Shown piece by piece: positions 1-9,893 of a DNA stretch of 64,000 nucleotides. Source of the DNA: an uncultured Muribaculaceae bacterium (GTDB lineage: Bacteria; Bacteroidota; Bacteroidia; Bacteroidales; Muribaculaceae). The notes below the pieces were generated by a model. It ran no database searches. It had not been told where the DNA came from and saw only the letters and a program-made list of their open reading frames with translations. A program made the translations under genes and the position numbers. Each line of letters opens with the position of its first letter. Position 1 is the first letter of the stretch. Where the stretch lies: contig CAUBWJ010000006.1 in assembly GCA_958439725.1 (NCBI GenBank), forward strand, positions 32,959-96,958, in the 5' to 3' direction.

Positions 1-1593
1 TTCGTTCATGACGGTGAAAAGACCCTTGTGGCCAAGACCTATCTTCCTACATATAGTGAATTTTACGAACGACGCTGGTTCGCACCGGCGCAACCGGAAA
101 TGAGTTGCGGGATATTCGAAAGCCACGGGGCGAAAATCGGTATAGAGATCTGCGAAGACCTGTGGGCAACGGTTCCCCCCTCGTCGCGTATGGCGCTGGA
201 AGGAGCGCAGGTGATATTCAATCTGAGCGCATCTGACGATGTGATAGGTAAGAACGGCTACCTCATGCAGCTGATAGCGCAGCAGTCGGGCAGATGCCTA
301 TGCGGTTATGTCTACGCCTCTGCGGGGTTCGGCGAATCGACCACCGACGTGGTTTATCTTCCGAAAACAGTAATTGCCGAGAATGGCTCCGTGATTGCAT
401 GCAACGACCGCAGGAGCTTTCTTGAACATCCCGTTACGATAGCCGACATAGATATAGAGGCCATCAATCACGACAGAAGGCATACCTCTACATTTGCCGA
501 ATGCCAGAGAAATGAGATAGGGGAGACCGTGCCCGTGCCGCTAACCGTTGGAGACGGAAGTGCGAGCGACCTGAAATACCGTAAGGTGGATGCTCACCCG
601 TTCGTTCCGTCGGAAGACACTATTCTTGATGAACGGTGCATAGAGATCGCCACGATTCAGGAGTGTGGACTTGCACGCAGGCTGAAAGCCGTGGGCAGCA
701 ATAGGATTGTGGTTGGAATAAGCGGCGGCCTGGACTCGACGCTGGCTCTTCTTGTGGCCCACAGGACTGTCAGGGCGCTGGGTGGAGATGTAAAAGACAT
801 AATAGGGGTGACGATGCCCGGCTTCGGAACTACCAGCCGCACTTACGACAACGCTCTGAAGATGATGACGCTTTTAGGCATAACCATAATGGAGATTCCT
901 ATCGGAAAGGCTGTGATGCAGCATTTCTCGGATATAGGTCAGGACCCCGACAAACATGACGTTACGTACGAGAACAGCCAGGCAAGGGAACGTACCCAGA
1001 TTCTCATGGATCTTTCCAACAGACTCGGCGGAATCGTTCTGGGAACGGGAGACCTTTCGGAACTCGCTCTCGGCTGGGCTACATACAACGGCGACCAGAT
1101 GTCGATGTATGGCGTCAATGCTGGGGTGCCCAAAACGCTGGTGAAGTATCTCGTGAGGTGGTATGCCCAGACCTGTGAAAACAAGGAACTGCACGACACC
1201 CTTATGAGCGTGGTGGAGACTCCGATCAGCCCCGAACTGACGCCTCCCGACGAGCACGGCAATATCGAGCAGAAGACGGAATCGTTTGTGGGCCCATACG
1301 AGCTTTCTGACTTCTTCCTGTATTACATGCTTCGCTACGGTTTTACTCCCCGGAGGGTCTATAGGTTGGCCCTAAAAGCATTTGACGGGAAATATGACGG
1401 CGCGACCATTCTGAAGTGGATGAAGACTTTCTACCGCCGGTTCTTCACCCAACAGTTCAAACGCTCGTGTATGCCCGACGGCCCCAAGGTGGGTAGCGTA
1501 AGCCTATCGCCGCGCGGCGACTGGCGCATGCCGAGCGATGCTTCTTCGGCAGTGTGGTTAAGGGAAGTGGAGCTTCTTGAACGTGAACTTTAA
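1..1593 (+). CDS. nadE: NAD(+) synthase, glutamine-hydrolysing (5' truncated by window edge)
   Basis: The reading frame is open from base 1, so the start codon lies outside the window. The protein is a two-domain NadE. The N-terminal part is a nitrilase-like glutaminase, with the catalytic Cys in KIGIEICEDLW. The C-terminal part is an NAD synthetase with the PP-loop ATP motif SGGLDST. It would adenylate deamido-NAD and amidate it with glutamine-derived ammonia, the last step of NAD synthesis in the cytosol. The N-terminal end with the glutaminase Glu is missing here only because of the window edge. The secreted PepSY-like gene follows about 58 nt downstream on the same strand. Confidence 0.95.
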   Translation, partial: FVHDGEKTLVAKTYLPTYSEFYERRWFAPAQPEMSCGIFESHGAKIGIEICEDLWATVPPSSRMALEGAQVIFNLSASDDVIGKNGYLMQLIAQQSGRCLCGYVYASAGFGESTTDVVYLPKTVIAENGSVIACNDRRSFLEHPVTIADIDIEAINHDRRHTSTFAECQRNEIGETVPVPLTVGDGSASDLKYRKVDAHPFVPSEDTILDERCIEIATIQECGLARRLKAVGSNRIVVGISGGLDSTLALLVAHRTVRALGGDVKDIIGVTMPGFGTTSRTYDNALKMMTLLGITIMEIPIGKAVMQHFSDIGQDPDKHDVTYENSQARERTQILMDLSNRLGGIVLGTGDLSELALGWATYNGDQMSMYGVNAGVPKTLVKYLVRWYAQTCENKELHDTLMSVVETPISPELTPPDEHGNIEQKTESFVGPYELSDFFLYYMLRYGFTPRRVYRLALKAFDGKYDGATILKWMKTFYRRFFTQQFKRSCMPDGPKVGSVSLSPRGDWRMPSDASSAVWLREVELLEREL

Positions 1594-1651
1594 TCGGAGT
1601 CAGAACGTTGTATTTGAAATGGTTAAAAATCCTTTTCTTAAATACAATGTT

Positions 1652-2158
1652 ATGAAACTGAAAATTTGTGCCACAGCTATAGCCGGACTTCTGTTTGCGG
1701 TTCCGGCAATCGGTCAGCAACCTGCCAATCCTGAGGCAGCCATCCGCAATGTGATGTACGGCGGAGTGGGGCCCGTGATTTCGGGCTCCGAATCTTATTC
1801 ACGGCTTCCGCAGAAAGCACGTGAGCTGATTGAAGAGACTTTCGTAGCCTACGGAATGCCTGTGACCGTGGAGCAGGAATTCGCCGACAACACTTATGAA
1901 GTGGAGTTTGCCGAAGGAACTGAAATTGAATTCAACGGCAAAGGCGACTGGACCGAGATTGATGCTCCCGGCGACCGCACCATTCCTCTTTCAATTGTGA
2001 AATCGCTCCTCCCTGAGCGCGCTTTCAAAGAACTGCTGAAGAAGAAACAGGCCGAGAATGTAGAAACCATAAAGCATTCCGGAAAGGGATATAAAGTCGA
2101 ACTCCGCGAAGTGGAGTATGACAATCTCCGCTTCACCGGCGACGGACGCCTGATTTAA
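1652..2158 (+). CDS. Secreted PepSY-like domain protein
   Basis: The protein is 168 aa from the ATG at 1652. Earlier in-frame starts would add residues in front of a clean signal peptide (MKLKICATAIAGLLFAVPA, cleavage near AIGQQ). The mature part, with the stretches YEVEFAEGTEIEFNGKGDW and GYKVELREVEYDNLRF, resembles the Bacteroidota periplasmic PepSY-like family (PF11396, once called beta-lactamase-inhibitor-like). Its function is not established. It lies just after nadE and ends at a strong convergent terminator. The family call comes from pattern recognition only. Confidence 0.75.
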   Translation: MKLKICATAIAGLLFAVPAIGQQPANPEAAIRNVMYGGVGPVISGSESYSRLPQKARELIEETFVAYGMPVTVEQEFADNTYEVEFAEGTEIEFNGKGDWTEIDAPGDRTIPLSIVKSLLPERAFKELLKKKQAENVETIKHSGKGYKVELREVEYDNLRFTGDGRLI

Positions 2159-2185
2159 TTTGCGCGGATTAGTTAGAACAAAAAG

Positions 2186-2220
2186 AAGGCGGTGGGTCAG
2201 ATGATTTGACTCACCGCCTT
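2186..2220. terminator. Bidirectional terminator between the PepSY-like gene and valS
   Basis: A 14-bp stem (AAGGCGGTGGGTCA pairing with TGACTCACCGCCTT, one G-T wobble) has a short loop. T-rich sequence follows on the plus side (TATGGTTTTT) and an A-rich arm precedes it, giving T's on the minus side. It sits between two convergent genes. Confidence 0.85.
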
Positions 2221-2239
2221 TATGGTTTTTATAGGGGGA

Positions 2240-4861
2240 TTATTTGCGGAGGGCTTCGATGGCGGCGTGGAGGGAGTTGAGCTTGGACTCGGCGTCGGCG
2301 AGTTTGCGGCGTTCTGCCTCTACTACCTGAGCGGGAGCGTTGGACACGAAGCGCTCGTTGGAGAGCTTTTTAAGTACGGAGGCCTTGAAGCCTTCAAGGT
2401 AGTCGGCGTCTTTGCTGAGCTTGGCAATCTCGGCTTCCACATCGATATTGTCGGCGAGGGGCACGTTGACCTCGAGTGTACCTACCATGAACGAAGCGGC
2501 TGCGGCGTCCTTGGCTGCGTTGTGGTTGACTTCCGAGAGGTTGGCGAGCTTTATGCACAGAGCGTCGGCGCGCTCGTCCCATGTCCCGAGAAGGTTGAGC
2601 GCAAGAGCCTGCTTGTTGGGAAGGTTCTTTACGGCACGTACATTTCGCACGCCGTTGACGGCCTCCTTGACGGTCTCCATGAGAGTGAGAATGGAGGCGT
2701 CGGGAGTTCCGGCCGCAGGAGTGGAAGCATACATTATAGATTCTCCGGGACGGCGCTCGGAGATGTGCTGCCAGAGTTCCTCGGTGATAAACGGCATGAA
2801 CGGATGGAGAAGACGCAGAAGCTCGTCGAAGAACCCGAGTGTATCGGAAAGTGTCTGGCGGTCGACGGGTGAGCCGTAGGCAGGCTTGACAGCCTCGAGA
2901 TACCAGGCCGAGAACTCGTCCCAGAACAGGCGGTAGACTTCTTTCAGGGCCTCGGAGATGCGGAATTTGGCCATGAGATCGTTTATCTCGGCGATTGACG
3001 CATCAAGACGCGCGCGCATCCACCGGGCGGCGAGACCTGAGGCCTCGGGGCGGCCGGCGCTTTCGCTGACTTCCCAACCCTTTACGAGACGGAACGCGTT
3101 CCAGATCTTGTTGCAGAAGTTGCGGCCGGTCTCACAGAGCTTCTTGTCGAAGAAAATGTCGTTGCCGGCGGGAGCGGAAAGCATTATTCCCACGCGCACA
3201 CCGTCGGCACCGTACTCTTCGATAAGCTGCAGTGGGTCAGGTGAGTTTCCAAGCTGCTTTGACATTTTGCGGCCAATTTCGTCGCGTACAATGCCTGTGA
3301 AGTATACGTTGTTGAAGGGTTGCTTGCCTATGAACTCGTATCCGGCCATGATCATGCGGGCCACCCAGAAGAAAATGATGTCGGGGCCGGTAACAAGGTC
3401 GGATGTGGGATAATAATACTGCATCTCCTTGTTGTCCGGCTCGAGTATGCCGTTGAACAGGGTGATAGGCCAGAGCCAGGAGGAGAACCAGGTGTCGAAG
3501 GAATCCTCATCCTGACGGAGGTCGGAGGCGCTGATCGCAGGATTCTCGCGGCGTGCAAGCTCAAGGGCTTCATCGGCATCCTCGGCGACTACGAAAGAGC
3601 CGTCGGGGAGATACCATGCGGGCACGCGGTGACCCCACCAGAGCTGACGCGAGATACACCAGTCGCGAATCTCGGTCATCCACCTGCGGTAGGTGTTCTT
3701 GAATTTCTCGGGGATGAATCTCACGACATCCTCCTCAACGGCTTCGAGAGCCGGCTTCGCGAGAGAATCCATCTTGAGGAACCACTGGTCGGAGAGGCGC
3801 GGCTCGGTGACGGTGTCGGAGTTGCGTTCGGAATATCCTACCTTATTTTCGTAGTTTTCTATCTTCTCAATAAGTCCGGCTTCCTGAAGGTCTTTGGCAA
3901 TCTGCTCGCGGCAGGCGAAGCGATCCATGCCAACGTACATTCCGGCGGCTTCGGAGAGGGTGGCGTCGTCGTTGAAAATGTCGATGGATTCGAGATTGTG
4001 CTTCTGACCAAGCATGTAGTCGTTCATGTCGTGGGCCGGGGTAACCTTGAGGCAACCGGTGCCGAACTCTATATCCACATAGTCATCCTCTATCACGGGA
4101 ATCTCACGGCCTACAAGAGGCACAATCACGCGCTTGCCGCGGAGATGCTGGTTCTTCGGGTCGGCGGGATTGATGCACATCGCGGTGTCGCCCATTATGG
4201 TTTCGGGACGGGTGGTGGCAACGATCGCGTAACCATCCTCGCCCACAATCTTGTAGCGGAGATAATAGAGCTTGCTGTGCTCTTCCTTGTAGATGACCTC
4301 TATATCGCTGAGGGCGGTACGCGCTTTGGGATCCCAGTTGACCATACGCTTTCCGCGATAAATAAGGCCCTTGCGGTAAAGGTCGACAAACACCTTAATG
4401 ACGGATTTCGAGCGGATGGGATCCATGGTGAAGGCCGTGCGCTCCCAATCGCATGATGCGCCGAGCTTACGGAGCTGTGTGAGGATTATGCCGCCGTATT
4501 TTTCGGTCCAGTCCCAGGCATGCTTCAGGAATTCCTCGCGGGTGAGGTCGGTTTTCTTTATTCCCTCAGCAGCGAGCTTGGCCACAACCTTGGCTTCGGT
4601 AGCGATGGCCGCGTGGTCGGTACCCGGTACCCAGAGCGCATTTTTGCCGTCCATTCTGGCGCGACGGACAAGAATGTCCTGAATGGTGTTGTTGAGCATG
4701 TGACCCATGTGAAGAACTCCGGTGACGTTTGGAGGCGGAATCACGATACAATAGGGTTCGCGACTGTCGGGTTCGCTATGGAAAAGATTGTGGTCCATCC
4801 AGTAGGCATACCATTTGTCCTCGACTTCCGAGGGATTGTATTTTGGAGCCAGCTCGTTCAT
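2240..4861 (-). CDS. valS: Valyl-tRNA synthetase
   Basis: This 873-residue class I aminoacyl-tRNA synthetase charges tRNA-Val. The HIGH motif is HMGH (residues 51-54, in PPPNVTGVLHMGH) and the KMSKS motif is KMSKQ (532-536). The editing domain contains VATTRPETIMGD (about 215-226). The C-terminal end (about 800-873) is the coiled-coil arm typical of ValRS. It has full family length. It is transcribed leftward from a promoter at about 4919-4947, just past the end of the thiamine operon. Confidence 0.97.
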   Translation of the reverse strand: MNELAPKYNPSEVEDKWYAYWMDHNLFHSEPDSREPYCIVIPPPNVTGVLHMGHMLNNTIQDILVRRARMDGKNALWVPGTDHAAIATEAKVVAKLAAEGIKKTDLTREEFLKHAWDWTEKYGGIILTQLRKLGASCDWERTAFTMDPIRSKSVIKVFVDLYRKGLIYRGKRMVNWDPKARTALSDIEVIYKEEHSKLYYLRYKIVGEDGYAIVATTRPETIMGDTAMCINPADPKNQHLRGKRVIVPLVGREIPVIEDDYVDIEFGTGCLKVTPAHDMNDYMLGQKHNLESIDIFNDDATLSEAAGMYVGMDRFACREQIAKDLQEAGLIEKIENYENKVGYSERNSDTVTEPRLSDQWFLKMDSLAKPALEAVEEDVVRFIPEKFKNTYRRWMTEIRDWCISRQLWWGHRVPAWYLPDGSFVVAEDADEALELARRENPAISASDLRQDEDSFDTWFSSWLWPITLFNGILEPDNKEMQYYYPTSDLVTGPDIIFFWVARMIMAGYEFIGKQPFNNVYFTGIVRDEIGRKMSKQLGNSPDPLQLIEEYGADGVRVGIMLSAPAGNDIFFDKKLCETGRNFCNKIWNAFRLVKGWEVSESAGRPEASGLAARWMRARLDASIAEINDLMAKFRISEALKEVYRLFWDEFSAWYLEAVKPAYGSPVDRQTLSDTLGFFDELLRLLHPFMPFITEELWQHISERRPGESIMYASTPAAGTPDASILTLMETVKEAVNGVRNVRAVKNLPNKQALALNLLGTWDERADALCIKLANLSEVNHNAAKDAAAASFMVGTLEVNVPLADNIDVEAEIAKLSKDADYLEGFKASVLKKLSNERFVSNAPAQVVEAERRKLADAESKLNSLHAAIEALRK

Positions 4862-4918
4862 ATTGGTAATAATCTTATTGCAAGAATGCTGTTAGCTTAT
4901 AAAAAAGATTGCAGGCCG

Positions 4919-4947
4919 CAAATTTACTAAAAAATCTGCTTACTGCA
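4919..4947 (-). promoter_or_regulatory. Probable valS promoter
   Basis: On the minus strand, TTG at 4947-4945, 18 nt, then TAAATTTG at 4926-4919. This matches the Bacteroidota -33/-7 pattern with a slightly short spacer. The transcript would start about 45 nt upstream of valS. Confidence 0.6.
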
Positions 4948-4987
4948 ATCTGTTTGGTGACAAGAGAGAAGGATACGGGAGGAAATC

Positions 4988-6115
4988 TCAGTCAAAGATC
5001 TTATCCCAGTCCTTCCAGACGGCCTCGTAGCCGAGAGCGCGGATTTCCTCTGTGACCTGAGCAGGGGTGCGGGAGTCCGAAACCTCGAACTGCTCGAGAG
5101 CGTCGGGGGTGGAATAGTAACCACCGGGTTCGGTCTTGCTTCCGGCGCTCATGGAGGTTACGCCGAGTTTCATCATGTTGGCGCGGAACTCGGGCGTCTC
5201 GCGTGTGGAGTAGGAGATATCCACATCGTGGTCGAAAATGCGGAATGCGAACGTAAGTTGGGCGAGTTCGCGGTCCGACATTATGACAGAAGGCGTATAT
5301 CCTCCCTCAGCAGGGCACATACGGGGGAAATTTATGCTGAAACGCGTGCGCCAGTAATTTTTCCGCAGATAGCGCAGGTGACGTGCCATCATGGTGACAT
5401 CCGTGCGCCAGTCCTCGAGGCCTATCAGCACACCCATTCCTATCTTGTGGACACCGGCGGCTCCCATGCGGTCGAAACCGTTTACGCGCCATTCGAAAAT
5501 GGACTTCATGCCACGGGGATGGTAATTGCGGTAATTGGCTTCATTGTAAGTCTCCTGGAAACATACCACACCATTGAGACCGCTGTGGGTGAGGCGTTCG
5601 TAATCGCGCTGCTTCATAGGCATAACCTCGATGGTGAGATTGTTGAAGTAGGGGCGCGCTACTTTAAGCACCTTTTCCAGATAGTCCACGCCGTTGAGGG
5701 TAGGGAACTCGCCTGACACTATAAGGAGATTCTCGAACGGTCCGAGGCGGCGGATGGCCTTGCATTCGTTTTCGACCTGTTCGAGCGTGAGGGTGACGCG
5801 CTCCAGGGGATTATGATGATTGAAGCCGCAGTACACGCAGTGGTTGGTACATGCGTTGGAGACATACATTGGAATGTACATCGAAATTGTTTTCCCGAAC
5901 CGCTCGAGGGTGTAGCGGCGTGAGAGCGCTGCCATCTGCTCGATATAAGGGGCTGCGGCAGGCGAAATAAGCGCCATGAAGTCGCGTACCGTGGCGACCG
6001 GCCTTGAGAGAGCCGCCTCGACATCGGCCGGGGTCATGCCGAGAATCTCCTGAGTAGTGGCGTCCCAGGAATATTTTTTAAGTTCGTCGTAAAACATTTC
6101 CGGATTATTTAGCAC
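4988..6115 (-). CDS. thiH: 2-iminoacetate synthase (tyrosine lyase)
   Basis: This 375-residue radical-SAM enzyme cleaves tyrosine to dehydroglycine (2-iminoacetate) and p-cresol, supplying the glycine-derived part of the thiazole ring. The cluster-binding motif CX3CX2C is at C89, C93 and C96 (ACTNHCVYCGF). Its start codon overlaps the end of thiC by 11 nt, which suggests translational coupling. It is the last gene of the thiamine operon. Use of ThiH rather than glycine oxidase ThiO fits an anaerobe. Confidence 0.95.
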   Translation of the reverse strand: MLNNPEMFYDELKKYSWDATTQEILGMTPADVEAALSRPVATVRDFMALISPAAAPYIEQMAALSRRYTLERFGKTISMYIPMYVSNACTNHCVYCGFNHHNPLERVTLTLEQVENECKAIRRLGPFENLLIVSGEFPTLNGVDYLEKVLKVARPYFNNLTIEVMPMKQRDYERLTHSGLNGVVCFQETYNEANYRNYHPRGMKSIFEWRVNGFDRMGAAGVHKIGMGVLIGLEDWRTDVTMMARHLRYLRKNYWRTRFSINFPRMCPAEGGYTPSVIMSDRELAQLTFAFRIFDHDVDISYSTRETPEFRANMMKLGVTSMSAGSKTEPGGYYSTPDALEQFEVSDSRTPAQVTEEIRALGYEAVWKDWDKIFD

Positions 6116-7808
6116 AGTCGTCTACGAGCTTCTTGGAAATTCTCATTGCGCAGAAGTTGGGGCCGCACATGGTGCAGAAATGGTCATCGCCCTTGTGGCT
6201 TTCCACGTAGTAGGTGCGCGCGCGCTCGGGGTCGAGAGAAAGGTTGAACTGGTCTTTCCACCGGAATTCGAAGCGTGCACGGCTCATGGCGTCGTCGCGC
6301 ACCTGTGCACCGGGGAAGCCTTTTGCCAGGTCGGCGGCGTGGGCGGCAATCTTATAGGTCACCACACCGTCGCGCACGTCCTCGAGGGTGGGAAGGGCGA
6401 GATGTTCCTTGGGTGTGACATAGCATATCATGGCCGTTCCCATCCACGCAATCTGTGCCGCACCTATGGCAGAAGTGATATGGTCGTAGCCGGGAGCGAT
6501 ATCGGTGGTCAACGGGCCGAGGGTATAGAACGGCGCCTCATGACACTTCTCAATCTGGCGGTCCATGTTCTCACGGATCTTATGCATGGGTACGTGGCCG
6601 GGGCCTTCGATAAGCACCTGCACATTGTGTTTCCACGCAATCTCGGTGAGCTCGCCGAGCACATCGAGTTCAAGGAACTGCGAGCGGTCGTTGGCATCGT
6701 GGATGGAGCCGGGACGGAGGCCGTCGCCCAAAGACACAGCGACATCGTAACGGGCAAGGATTTCGCATATTTCGTCGAAATGGGTATAGAGGAAATTCTC
6801 CTCATTGTGGATCACGGCCCAGGAAGTCATGATTGAGCCGCCGCGCGACACTATTCCTGTGAGGCGCTCGCCAACCATATCGGCATGGGCGCGGAGCGCG
6901 CCTGCATGGATGGTGAAATAGTCCACACCCTGTTCGGCCTGCTCTATGAGGGTGTCGCGGTATATCTCCCAAGAGAGATCCTCCACGCGGCCGTTTACCT
7001 TCTCAAGAGCCTGATAGACGGGGACGGTGCCGACCGGGACAGGGCAGTTGCGGATAATCCATTCGCGGGTCTCGTGGATATTGTCGCCGGTAGAGAGGTC
7101 CATAAGCGTGTCACCTCCCCAGTAACAGCTCCAGACAGCTTTCTTCACCTCCTCCTCAATGCCTGAGGAGAGAGCGGAGTTGCCGATATTGGTGTTGAGT
7201 TTCACGAGGAAGTTGCGGCCGATAATCATCGGTTCTGCCTCTGGATGGTTGATGTTGGCGGGGATAATGGCACGACCGGCAGCAATTTCGTCGCGAACAA
7301 ATTCAGGCGTGATATTCGATTTGATACCGAGGGCCTCATTATTGGAGTTCTCGCGTATGGCCACATATTCCATTTCAGGGGTGATGACTCCGGCACGGGC
7401 AAGAGCCATCTGCGTGATGCCGCAACCTTCGCGGCCGCGGAGAGGAGCGTAGGTGCGGGGGAAACGTATTGAATCGAGGGATTTGTCGGCAAGACGCATG
7501 CGGCCGTATTCCGAGGTGATGGCGGGGAGCTGCTCGAGATCGGTGCGCGCGGCTGTCCATTTCTCACGCAAGCGGGGAATGCCTGCATTGATGTCGATTG
7601 TGACAGCCGGATCGGTGTAGGGCCCGGAGGTATCGTAAACGGTTACGGGAGCATTCTCCCGCAGATGCTGGGTGCCGTCGGCGGTGGTGATGACCGTGGG
7701 TGTAAGATTGATCCGGCGCATTCCCACTTTTATGGGGTGCATTTTTCCGGACACGTAGATTTTTTCAGAGCCGGGATATGACGATACGTTTATATTTTCT
7801 ATTTTCAT
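6105..7808 (-). CDS. thiC: Phosphomethylpyrimidine synthase
   Basis: ThiC rearranges aminoimidazole ribotide into HMP-phosphate, the pyrimidine half of thiamine. The 567-residue length fits the shorter ThiC form. The C-terminal cluster motif CxxCxxxxC is seen in FCTMCGPNFCAM near the end, and the conserved core has GDGLRPGSIHDAND and EGPGHVPMHKI. It lies in the riboswitch-controlled operon, 23 nt after thiG and overlapping thiH. Confidence 0.97.
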   Translation of the reverse strand: MKIENINVSSYPGSEKIYVSGKMHPIKVGMRRINLTPTVITTADGTQHLRENAPVTVYDTSGPYTDPAVTIDINAGIPRLREKWTAARTDLEQLPAITSEYGRMRLADKSLDSIRFPRTYAPLRGREGCGITQMALARAGVITPEMEYVAIRENSNNEALGIKSNITPEFVRDEIAAGRAIIPANINHPEAEPMIIGRNFLVKLNTNIGNSALSSGIEEEVKKAVWSCYWGGDTLMDLSTGDNIHETREWIIRNCPVPVGTVPVYQALEKVNGRVEDLSWEIYRDTLIEQAEQGVDYFTIHAGALRAHADMVGERLTGIVSRGGSIMTSWAVIHNEENFLYTHFDEICEILARYDVAVSLGDGLRPGSIHDANDRSQFLELDVLGELTEIAWKHNVQVLIEGPGHVPMHKIRENMDRQIEKCHEAPFYTLGPLTTDIAPGYDHITSAIGAAQIAWMGTAMICYVTPKEHLALPTLEDVRDGVVTYKIAAHAADLAKGFPGAQVRDDAMSRARFEFRWKDQFNLSLDPERARTYYVESHKGDDHFCTMCGPNFCAMRISKKLVDDCAK

Positions 7809-7831
7809 GACTGGTGCATTTAACGGGGTTC

Positions 7832-8605
7832 TTAGTCAAGGAAACTTGTGAGTGGGCTTGAAGCCACAGCATGCTGCGCTACGTTGCCGAGTCCGGCGAG
7901 ATATGCCTTGCGGCCGGCTTCGACGGCGAGACGGAACGCCACGGCCATCTCCACAGGCTCACCGGCAACAGCTATGGCGGTATTTACGAGCACGGCGTCG
8001 GCGCCCATTTCCATGGCTTCGGCTGCATGGGAGGGAGCTCCCAGACCGGCATCAATCACTACGGGAACGCGGCTTTCCTCTATGATTATCTCAAGAAGGT
8101 CACGGGTCTTCAGGCCCTTGTTGGTTCCTATAGGCGCGCCCAGAGGCATCACTGCCGCAGTGCCTACTTCCTCCAGCCTCTTGCAGAGGACGGGGTCGGC
8201 CTGGATGTAAGGAAGAACTTTAAATCCTTCCTTAGCGAGGACTTCAGTAGCGGCAAGAGTCTCAATAGGGTCCGGAAGAAGATATTTGGGGTCGGGATGG
8301 ATTTCGAGTTTGATGAAATCGGTGCCGAAACAGTCGCGGGCGAGACGGGCGGCCAGAACGGCCTCGGCGGCATTGCGCACGCCGGAAGTGTTGGGGAGGA
8401 ACTGGACGTGGTCGCGGTTTATGTGGCGAAGCATATCGTCCTCTTCCTCATGGGCCATGTCGATGCGCTTCATGGCCACGGTAATCATTTCGGAGCCGGA
8501 CGCAATTATGGATTGGAGCATAAGCTCGTTGGACGAGAATTTACCCGTGCCAACAAACAGGCGCGATTTGAAATCCCGTCCTCCGATATTAAGTAGATCG
8601 GTCAT
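7832..8605 (-). CDS. thiG: Thiazole synthase
   Basis: A 257-residue TIM barrel that condenses DXP, 2-iminoacetate and the ThiS thiocarboxylate into the thiazole phosphate. Recognisable blocks are FVGTGKFSS near the N-terminus, TVAMKRID with the Schiff-base region, and DAGLGAPSHAAEAMEMGADAV cut near the phosphate site. It is the fifth gene of the thi operon, 53 nt downstream of thiE. Confidence 0.95.
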   Translation of the reverse strand: MTDLLNIGGRDFKSRLFVGTGKFSSNELMLQSIIASGSEMITVAMKRIDMAHEEEDDMLRHINRDHVQFLPNTSGVRNAAEAVLAARLARDCFGTDFIKLEIHPDPKYLLPDPIETLAATEVLAKEGFKVLPYIQADPVLCKRLEEVGTAAVMPLGAPIGTNKGLKTRDLLEIIIEESRVPVVIDAGLGAPSHAAEAMEMGADAVLVNTAIAVAGEPVEMAVAFRLAVEAGRKAYLAGLGNVAQHAVASSPLTSFLD

Positions 8606-8658
8606 TGCAGTTAAATGTGATATGATTGGTTAATATTATCTGAATTATGGCGGAAAAA

Positions 8659-9288
8659 TCATTCGTGGGGTATTCCAAGGAGTTTTTCCATAACCTTCGA
8701 GGTGTAGAGCATGGGATCGGGTGCATTGATGATGGCGCCTGACATAGCTATGCCGTTTACGCCGGTAGCCATAAGCGGTTCGACGTCATCAAGTGAAATT
8801 CCTCCGATAGCTACCAGTGGAATCTCCATTCCGGCATCGCGAACGGCCTTGACAATGGAACGATAACCGTCGAGTCCCAGACATGGAGCGAGGTTTTTCT
8901 TGGTGGTGGTGAAGCGGAAGGGGCCCACACCAACATAATCTATGTCCTTGCCTTTGAAGCGGAGGATATCATCGGCGGTGTTGGCTGTCACACCGATTAT
9001 GGCGTTCGGGCCGAGCAGCTCGCGGGCCTGGAGCGGATCCATGTCCTCTTTGCCAAGATGAACTCCCGAAACTTTAAGCTCGTTGACGAGTTCCACGCGG
9101 TCATCGATTATCAGGAAAGTGTCGGTTTCCTGACACATGGGTATGATTTCGAGGGCAACGTTGCGAACTTCCTCGTCGGAGGCATCTTTCATCCGCAACT
9201 GGATCCATCGGCAACCGCCTTCAATGGCCATCTGCGCCTCTTCGGCAATGGAATATTTTTCGCTCGGGTGCGTAATAAACTGAAGCAT
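8659..9288 (-). CDS. thiE: Thiamine phosphate synthase
   Basis: A 209-residue TIM barrel joining HMP-PP and thiazole phosphate into thiamine phosphate. The substrate-binding QLRMKDAS motif (QxRxK), VHLGKEDMD and the phosphate-binding FTTTKK are all present. This separates it from the neighbouring paralogue, which lacks the QxRxK lysine. It starts 5 nt after that paralogue ends. Confidence 0.93.
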   Translation of the reverse strand: MLQFITHPSEKYSIAEEAQMAIEGGCRWIQLRMKDASDEEVRNVALEIIPMCQETDTFLIIDDRVELVNELKVSGVHLGKEDMDPLQARELLGPNAIIGVTANTADDILRFKGKDIDYVGVGPFRFTTTKKNLAPCLGLDGYRSIVKAVRDAGMEIPLVAIGGISLDDVEPLMATGVNGIAMSGAIINAPDPMLYTSKVMEKLLGIPHE

Positions 9289-9293
9289 ATTAA

Positions 9294-9893
9294 TTATGAG
9301 TTAAGGGTTAGATTGAATTGACAAAGACTTTCTTTGAGAAACGACATATCGCCGCAACCCATCAGGGAGCCGAGAACGGCGAACCCACCGAACGGCATTT
9401 CTGCCAGAAGCGGCAGGGTGGCCGGAGTGACGCCTCCCAAAGCTATAACAACCGTAGGGGCAAGTTTGTCAATTTGTGAGAAATCCTGAGGGGTAAAAAC
9501 CGGGGTGGAACCATATCCGGGCTTTGATACACTGGGGAAAACAGGGCTGAGGGTAACATAATCGAATCCCCTGGAATCAAGGACCTCAGCGACAGTGTGG
9601 CACGACCGGCTCAATGGGCCGTTATAGAAGGCGGGAGGTTGCGGACAGCGGGAATTGAGATGAAGTCCTCCGAGATTGAACTCGGCCGCCAGTACAAAAT
9701 GCCCATGTAGCCTCAGCCGCGAGTGGTACTTCTGAGGAAGAGCCTCGATGATAGACTTGATTTCGGTAAGTGATGCCTCGGGATGCCGGATATGGACCAT
9801 ATCCCATCCCGCATCAAGCACTGCGGCTATCATCTGCGGCTCGCAGCCGGTGATTTCCGGAGGAGTGAACGCGATTTTTTTCAGTGGTTTCAT
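9294..9893 (-). CDS. TenI-like thiamine phosphate synthase family protein
   Basis: A 199-residue ThiE/TenI-fold protein. Where ThiE has QLRMK this one has HIRHP, and FTTTKK is replaced by SVSKPGYG, so it probably does not couple the two thiamine halves. The segment SRSCHTVAEV keeps the His region seen in TenI, a thiazole tautomerase that converts the ThiG product to the aromatic thiazole carboxylate. The TenI role is inferred. Its start overlaps the thiS stop by 4 nt (ATGA). Confidence 0.82.
   Translation of the reverse strand: MKPLKKIAFTPPEITGCEPQMIAAVLDAGWDMVHIRHPEASLTEIKSIIEALPQKYHSRLRLHGHFVLAAEFNLGGLHLNSRCPQPPAFYNGPLSRSCHTVAEVLDSRGFDYVTLSPVFPSVSKPGYGSTPVFTPQDFSQIDKLAPTVVIALGGVTPATLPLLAEMPFGGFAVLGSLMGCGDMSFLKESLCQFNLTLNS

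Noticed and set aside
3320..4456. Long open frame on the plus strand opposite valS (378 codons)
   Set aside because: It lies wholly antisense to a canonical valS, has low-complexity composition and no recognisable domain; such frames are common opposite GC-rich genes.
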